Origin: Ruania suaedae
Lineage (GTDB): Bacteria; Actinomycetota; Actinomycetes; Actinomycetales; Beutenbergiaceae
Assembly: GCF_021049265.1 (NCBI RefSeq)
Contig: NZ_CP088018.1
Coordinates: forward strand, 2,046,001-2,110,000
DNA length: 64,000 nt
Reading direction: 5' to 3'
Shown: positions 60,901-64,000 of the stretch, piece by piece
How positions within the stretch are numbered: position 1 is the first letter of the stretch
How the letters are laid out: each line of letters begins with the position of its first letter
Made by a program: the position numbers and the translations under genes
The notes under the pieces: model-generated
Told to the model about the DNA's origin: nothing
The model's input: only the letters and a program-made list of their open reading frames with translations
Databases searched by the model: none

Positions 60901-62415
60901 GTGCTGGTGCAGCACTCCGAGGGCTTCGCCGGTCTCGACCAGACCCCGCGCGAGGACCTCGAGCCGTACCACCCGGATGACACCCCGCGCAGCGAGTACG
61001 ACTTCACCCTCGCCTGGGAGTCCGACACCCAGTACTACAACGAGGAGTTCTACAACCATCAGGTCGCCATCCACGACTACCTGCTCGAGCGCCGCGAGGA
61101 GCTCAACCTGCAGTACGTGATCCACACCGGCGACATCGTCGACGACTTCGACCAGCCCTACCAGTGGGAGAACGCCGATCCGCAGTACGCGCGCTTCGAC
61201 GAGGCCGGGCTGCCCTACGGGGTGCTCGCCGGCAACCACGACGTGGGCAGCGGCCTCTCGGACTACACCGAGTACTCGCGGTGGTTCGGGGCGGACCGGT
61301 TCTCGGCCAACCCGTGGTACGCCGAGTCCTTCCAGGACAACCGTGGCCACTACGACCTCATCAGTGCCGGCGGGATCGACTTCCTCATGCTCTACATGGG
61401 CTGGGACCCGGGTGAGGAGCACATCGAGTGGATGAACGAGGTCCTCGCCGCTCACCCCGAGCGGGTGGCGGTGGTCAACCTGCACGAGTTCATGCTCACC
61501 ACCGGTGGCCTGGGCCCGATCCCGCAGCAGATCATGGACGAGGTGGTCGCGACCAACCCGAACGTGCGGATGGTGACCTCCGGTCACTACCACGACGCCT
61601 TCCTCCGGGTGGATGGTTTCGACGACGACGGTGACGGGGTCGAGGACCGGAAGGTGCACTCGATGCTGTTCGACTACCAGGGCCTGCCCGAGGGCGGCCT
61701 GGGCTACCTGCGCCTGCTCCACTTCGACAACGAGTCCGAGCAGATGTCGGTGCGCACGTTCAGCCCGTCGGAGGACCGGTACAACTCCGACGACCCGAAC
61801 CTGCTCGGGCCGGACGAGGACCCCTACCTGTACCAGGACTTCTCGATCTCCTACGCCGACCTGCGCATCACCCCGCAGGACCGGGAGCTGGTGACGCAGT
61901 CCTTCACCGCCGAGGTGCTCGGTGAGACGGTGATCGCCTCCTTCGACGACGTCGCGACTGGGATCGGCGCGGCGAGTGCGCCCGGTGCGGGTGCGGACGG
62001 GCAGCGCTCGGTGGCGCGGATGCCGGTGCCGAACCCGGACGGGTCGGTGACGCTCTCGGCGATCTGGACGCTCACCGAGCCGGGTGAGTACGGCTGGTTC
62101 GTGCAGACGGCCGACCCGTACGGTGCCGTGAGCGCCTCGGAGGTCATGACCTTCGTGGTGACCGGCGAGGGAGCGGGCGGGCCCGACGGGTCCGATGGTT
62201 CGGACGGCGCCGATGATTCGGACGGTGCCGATGATTCGGACGGTGCCGATGGTTCGGACGGCGGCTCGGCCGGCGGCTCGGACGGTGCCGAGGGTGGGCC
62301 AGGCGGAGACCTGGCCACCACGGGCGCCTCGGTGGGGGCCCTGCTGGTCGCCGCCGGACTCCTCGCCCTGATCGGCGCGATCCTGGTGCGGCGCCGGAAC
62401 CGCTCGATGGGCTGA
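57934..62415 (+). CDS. large lamin-tail / metallophosphoesterase surface protein with LATTG sorting motif
   Basis: 1,493 residues from GTG 57934 with GAAGG nine bases upstream. Signal peptide to about residue 31 (ALGAAVAAPAAAA). Two lamin-tail-like beta domains (about 32-180 and 228-390) begin LFVSEVVPNNASYDHFEWFE and QVTEVLPDSSNVGTADGYEF. Ig-like and accessory beta domains (about 410-1000) lead to a calcineurin-like phosphoesterase: ESDTQYY near 1030, HTGDIVDDF near 1065, AGNHDVG near 1100, SGHYHDAF near 1215. An Asp-Ser-Gly repeat precedes LATTG (1460-1464), a hydrophobic helix and RRRNR. LAXTG is the class E sortase signal of actinobacteria, so the protein is likely wall-anchored. The long beta-rich part suggests surface nucleotide or phosphate scavenging or adhesion. 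Confidence 0.9.
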   Translation: MASRSGRLLAAVTACSLAALGAAVAAPAAAAERDALFVSEVVPNNASYDHFEWFELHNPSDSAVDLSSYEFAYIYGDSPDTSGDTSLIVEGVTQIEAGGTLVVWLRYDSGSGVNSFDYTDADFRAHTGLAADAPLAHATGQNGMANGGGRGIRVTGATDTTWSYYIEGLGNDESATFQLPATTEESSYPQLATGATPTPGTVTAEQLVPADPPDGPEPEPAPEPDPDLVTAPLQVTEVLPDSSNVGTADGYEFIEVYNATSEPVDFADYALTYLYPQDVTTNTNEAHWPSVPRDVVIDPADTLVLWIKNGQNDELGDAEFNAHFGSDLTLGEDLVEIFAGGMANGSPRGLAIRTNTGFDVNRAYYNMTETDDTSPDQGIRYAVSDDLQLQTLLDTAPATPGRVQADQVPDGLMVVEADTTNPVIEDLTPAEIDPAQDFTLEFELTDDVQVRTATLSLTNDVDSDAGAPAREISLTHAGDDLYRTTISAADLTGKSSYTYTLTVTDGTNTVTTDAVEVPVAGASTEPLRLNVADDEFVSGTTSISAAGETYPPTLDLAIDGTSVPTQASLERAPQFVFEVSQTDFYFRNGVRIGEDVLYIFDEGTYADTVTMSTPVPLEYLSQDEDLTVSIWSGTKAAPEIDPDENNDDFVISGMRLLLPDGRTLTPAGYDDPNQTIAMGDSTGKNDFYDSVFTIPDDAYTALAHAWDTTAVADGEHEIRATDGELEAAATVVVDNTAPQVRPSVTDGETYQGEIVLDAEITDGGSGVETVTAELDGEEIDLPHPTSSVELATGEHELAITATDARGNTTESVTTFAVPEEMPTGAVTAPTDGAEVAPGDVELTASVSDPTGDPLDVEFRQGYRYDLGDEQITTTQGTTQDAGALEREGSVLTAADLATDAGLEPVTSESAFPFTQFEVQVPAEAGEQADVRVAWEGTADADAQVILYALAADGGAWVEVDRHLTTADGEEISLGGTVAVGDHAAEGAVTVLVQHSEGFAGLDQTPREDLEPYHPDDTPRSEYDFTLAWESDTQYYNEEFYNHQVAIHDYLLERREELNLQYVIHTGDIVDDFDQPYQWENADPQYARFDEAGLPYGVLAGNHDVGSGLSDYTEYSRWFGADRFSANPWYAESFQDNRGHYDLISAGGIDFLMLYMGWDPGEEHIEWMNEVLAAHPERVAVVNLHEFMLTTGGLGPIPQQIMDEVVATNPNVRMVTSGHYHDAFLRVDGFDDDGDGVEDRKVHSMLFDYQGLPEGGLGYLRLLHFDNESEQMSVRTFSPSEDRYNSDDPNLLGPDEDPYLYQDFSISYADLRITPQDRELVTQSFTAEVLGETVIASFDDVATGIGAASAPGAGADGQRSVARMPVPNPDGSVTLSAIWTLTEPGEYGWFVQTADPYGAVSASEVMTFVVTGEGAGGPDGSDGSDGADDSDGADDSDGADGSDGGSAGGSDGAEGGPGGDLATTGASVGALLVAAGLLALIGAILVRRRNRSMG
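62194..62265. repeat. 18-bp tandem repeat in the surface protein's stalk
   Basis: Four tandem 18-bp units of the GATGATTCGGACGGTGCC type (62194-62211, 62212-62229, 62230-62247, 62248-62265) encode DDSDGA-like Asp/Ser/Gly units. They form a spacer ahead of the LATTG motif. In-frame copy-number change would alter stalk length only. Confidence 0.85.
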
Positions 62416-62440
62416 CCCCCACCACCACGCCGACAGGCTG

Positions 62441-62477
62441 CGGGCGGTCCACCTCGGCAAAAGGGGTGGACCGCCCG
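62441..62477 (+). terminator. 13-bp hairpin after the surface-protein gene
   Basis: CGGGCGGTCCACC (62441-62453) pairs perfectly with GGTGGACCGCCCG (62465-62477) across an 11-nt loop. It lies 25 bases after the stop codon. Confidence 0.75.
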
Positions 62478-62503
62478 TCGTCGTGGTGGCCACGATGGCA
62501 GTC

Positions 62504-63280
62504 ATGGACGACCACACCGCTGCCCTGCCAGACCCCGGCCTCCTCTGGGACGCGGCCACCGCCGCTCGCTACGACACCCCAGGCGAGGGCATGTTCGCCC
62601 CGGAGGTGCTCACCCCGACGGTGGACCGGCTGGCCGAGCTGGCCGGGGACGGACCGGCGCTGGAGCTGGCGATCGGCACCGGCCGGGTGGCGATCCCGCT
62701 CGCCGAGCGCGGGGTGCCGGTCAGCGGGATCGAGCAGTCGGCGGCCATGGCCGGGCGGCTGCGGGAGAAGGACGGCGAGCGGATCCCCGTGGTGATCGGC
62801 GATATGGCGAGGGACCGGGTGCCCGGTGAGTTCTCGCTGGTCTACCTGGTGTTCAACACCATCTCCAACCTGCTCACCCAGGCCGAGCAGGTGGCGTGCT
62901 TCCGCAACGCCGCGGCGCACCTGCGCCCCGGCGGCCGGTTCCTCATCGAGCTGTGGGTCCCCGAGCTGCGCAGTCTGCCGCCCGGAAAGCAGGCCACCGT
63001 CGGGGTGGTCGAGCCGGGGTACGTGCTGTTCGACACCTACGACCTGCTCCGCCAGCACGTGGTCTCCCACCACCTGCGTTTCTCCGGCGACGCGAGCCGG
63101 CAGGAGGCGGAGCTGGTGCGCTCCCCGCACCGCTACATCTGGCCGGCCGAGCTCGACCTGATGGCGAAGCTGGCGGGCTTCGAGCTCGAGTCGCGGGATG
63201 CGGACTTCGCCGGCACCCCGTTCACCGCGGAGTCCGGCTCGCACGTGAGCGTCTACCGGGCTGTGGCTGAACACGACTGA
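62504..63280 (+). CDS. class I SAM-dependent methyltransferase
   Basis: 258 residues from ATG 62504; ATG 62495 is an alternative, and neither has a strong ribosome-binding site. Rossmann-like SAM site: ALELAIGTGRVAIPLAERGV (motif I), GIEQSAAM (acidic residue after strand 2), and VIGDMARDRVPGEFSLVYLV (motifs II-III). Substrate not predictable. With a terminator hairpin just upstream, its promoter must be short or overlapping. Confidence 0.87.
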   Translation: MDDHTAALPDPGLLWDAATAARYDTPGEGMFAPEVLTPTVDRLAELAGDGPALELAIGTGRVAIPLAERGVPVSGIEQSAAMAGRLREKDGERIPVVIGDMARDRVPGEFSLVYLVFNTISNLLTQAEQVACFRNAAAHLRPGGRFLIELWVPELRSLPPGKQATVGVVEPGYVLFDTYDLLRQHVVSHHLRFSGDASRQEAELVRSPHRYIWPAELDLMAKLAGFELESRDADFAGTPFTAESGSHVSVYRAVAEHD

Positions 63281-63330
63281 CGGTGGAGACGATCGCCGTG
63301 CCAGATGTGGCACGGCGTGCGCCAGGAGCG

Positions 63331-64000
63331 TCAGTTCGGTTCGCCGGCGTAGTCGACCACGACCGGTGCGTGGTCGCTGAGCCTGACTCCGCGATGGTCC
63401 CGGTCCACCTCGGCGCTCACTGCCCGGCGGGCGAGGCCGGGGGTGGCCAGGTGGTAGTCGATCCGCCACCCGGTGTCGCGCTCGTAGGCCCCGCCCAGCC
63501 AGCTCCACCACGAGTAGGGTCCCTCGGCCTGCGGGTGCAGACGGCGGACCACGTCCACCAGGGTGCGCGGGCTCAGCTGCCGGTCCAGCCAGGCGCACTC
63601 CTCCGGCAGGAAGCCCTCGGCCTGCTGCGAGCGGCGCCAGGTCGCCACGTCCAGGCGGGTGTGGGCGATGTTCAGATCACCGGTGAGCAGGAACTCGCGG
63701 CCGCGGGCCCGGGCGGCGCGGCGCGACCGCGAGAGCTGGCGGGCGAAGACCTCGAGGAAGTGCATCTTGCGGGCGTACTTCGCTCCATCGTCGGGCGCCT
63801 CCCGCATCCGGCCGGGCTGCTGCAGCCGGGCCGGCAGTCCGCCCTTGGGCAGGTAGAGCGTGGCCACGGTGACGGGGGCGTCGGCGAGATCGGCCTCGAG
63901 GTAGCGGCCCTCGCGCGCGTACCGGCTGAGGCCGCGCGCCAGCGTGCCCGCGGGATCGGGCTCCCACCACGAGGGCGCCCGGCCCGGCCCGGAGACCAGC
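63331..64000 (-). CDS. xth: exodeoxyribonuclease III, 5' end cut by window edge
   Basis: 223 codons are visible, running in frame to the right edge of the window, so the N terminus with its first Asp/Glu metal ligands is missing. Remaining AP-endonuclease motifs: TVATLYLPKG (start of the visible core), LTGDLNIAHTRLD with catalytic Asp/Asn, GWRIDYHLATPGL, and SDHAPVVVDY with the catalytic His. The enzyme cuts at abasic sites and degrades DNA 3' to 5'. Convergent with the methyltransferase gene across 50 bp. Confidence 0.9.
   Translation of the reverse strand, partial: LVSGPGRAPSWWEPDPAGTLARGLSRYAREGRYLEADLADAPVTVATLYLPKGGLPARLQQPGRMREAPDDGAKYARKMHFLEVFARQLSRSRRAARARGREFLLTGDLNIAHTRLDVATWRRSQQAEGFLPEECAWLDRQLSPRTLVDVVRRLHPQAEGPYSWWSWLGGAYERDTGWRIDYHLATPGLARRAVSAEVDRDHRGVRLSDHAPVVVDYAGEPN

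Noticed and set aside
58165..62559. 1,464-codon open frame antisense to the surface-protein gene
   Set aside because: It is a by-product of strong GC third-position bias on the plus strand; the composition is Gly/Val/His-rich with no domain, and the sense frame has a signal peptide, phosphoesterase motifs and sorting signal.

Overview
The window comes from a high-GC actinobacterium. Nearly every codon ends in G or C, GTG starts are common, and many adjacent genes overlap by 4 bases. Three things fix the phylum: a mycothione reductase (mycothiol metabolism), a LigD with POL-PE-LIG domain order, and the order lepA-hemW / rpsT / holA / comEC-comEA-leuS. A Micrococcales family related to Beutenbergiaceae, Bogoriellaceae or Ruaniaceae is my guess, not shown. 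I saw no rRNA, tRNA, CRISPR array, prophage or insertion sequence.

Layout. (1) 1-18.1 kb is mostly conserved housekeeping: two Pro/Gly-rich membrane proteins, hemW, lepA, an amidoligase-type operon (ATP-grasp, alpha-E, transglutaminase; 5.7-9.1 kb), an orphan PemK/MazF-like protein, rpsT, a GT4 glycosyltransferase, holA, comEC-comEA, and leuS behind a leaderless leader-peptide attenuator. (2) 18.3-28.8 kb is accessory metabolism: dps, an LLM oxidoreductase-MarR-flavin reductase operon with a palindromic operator, the glucuronate genes uxaC-uxuB, and a LacI repressor divergent from a sugar isomerase/dehydrogenase pair. Near-identical GGCAAC-type operators lie in front of both sugar operons. 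(3) 28.9-34.6 kb: gnd, larE-larB, and two CNNM/CorC-type membrane proteins preceded by a structured leader containing an acidic, proline-rich 52-codon ORF that is translationally coupled to the first transporter. (4) 34.6-43.3 kb: a cell-envelope operon (lipoprotein, membrane-bound metallophosphoesterase, VKOR) and an asymmetric heterodimeric ABC exporter. (5) 43.6-47.1 kb: the divergent NHEJ pair ku and ligD. (6) 47-57 kb: small regulator/enzyme units (MFS-LysR with a T-N11-A palindrome, Rieske, TetR-DUF899, Gfo/Idh, YbjQ, mycothione reductase, pirin-DUF488). (7) 57.3-64 kb: a DtxR/IdeR-box-preceded gene for a duplicated 4-Cys DUF1540 protein, a 1,493-residue lamin-tail/metallophosphoesterase surface protein ending in a LATTG sortase motif, a methyltransferase, and a truncated exonuclease III gene.

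The most promising leads are regulatory: the leuS attenuator, the possible Mg-sensing leader of the CNNM pair, the LacI sugar-acid regulon, and the iron box in front of the 8-Cys protein. All operator and attenuator calls come from reading the sequence and are untested.
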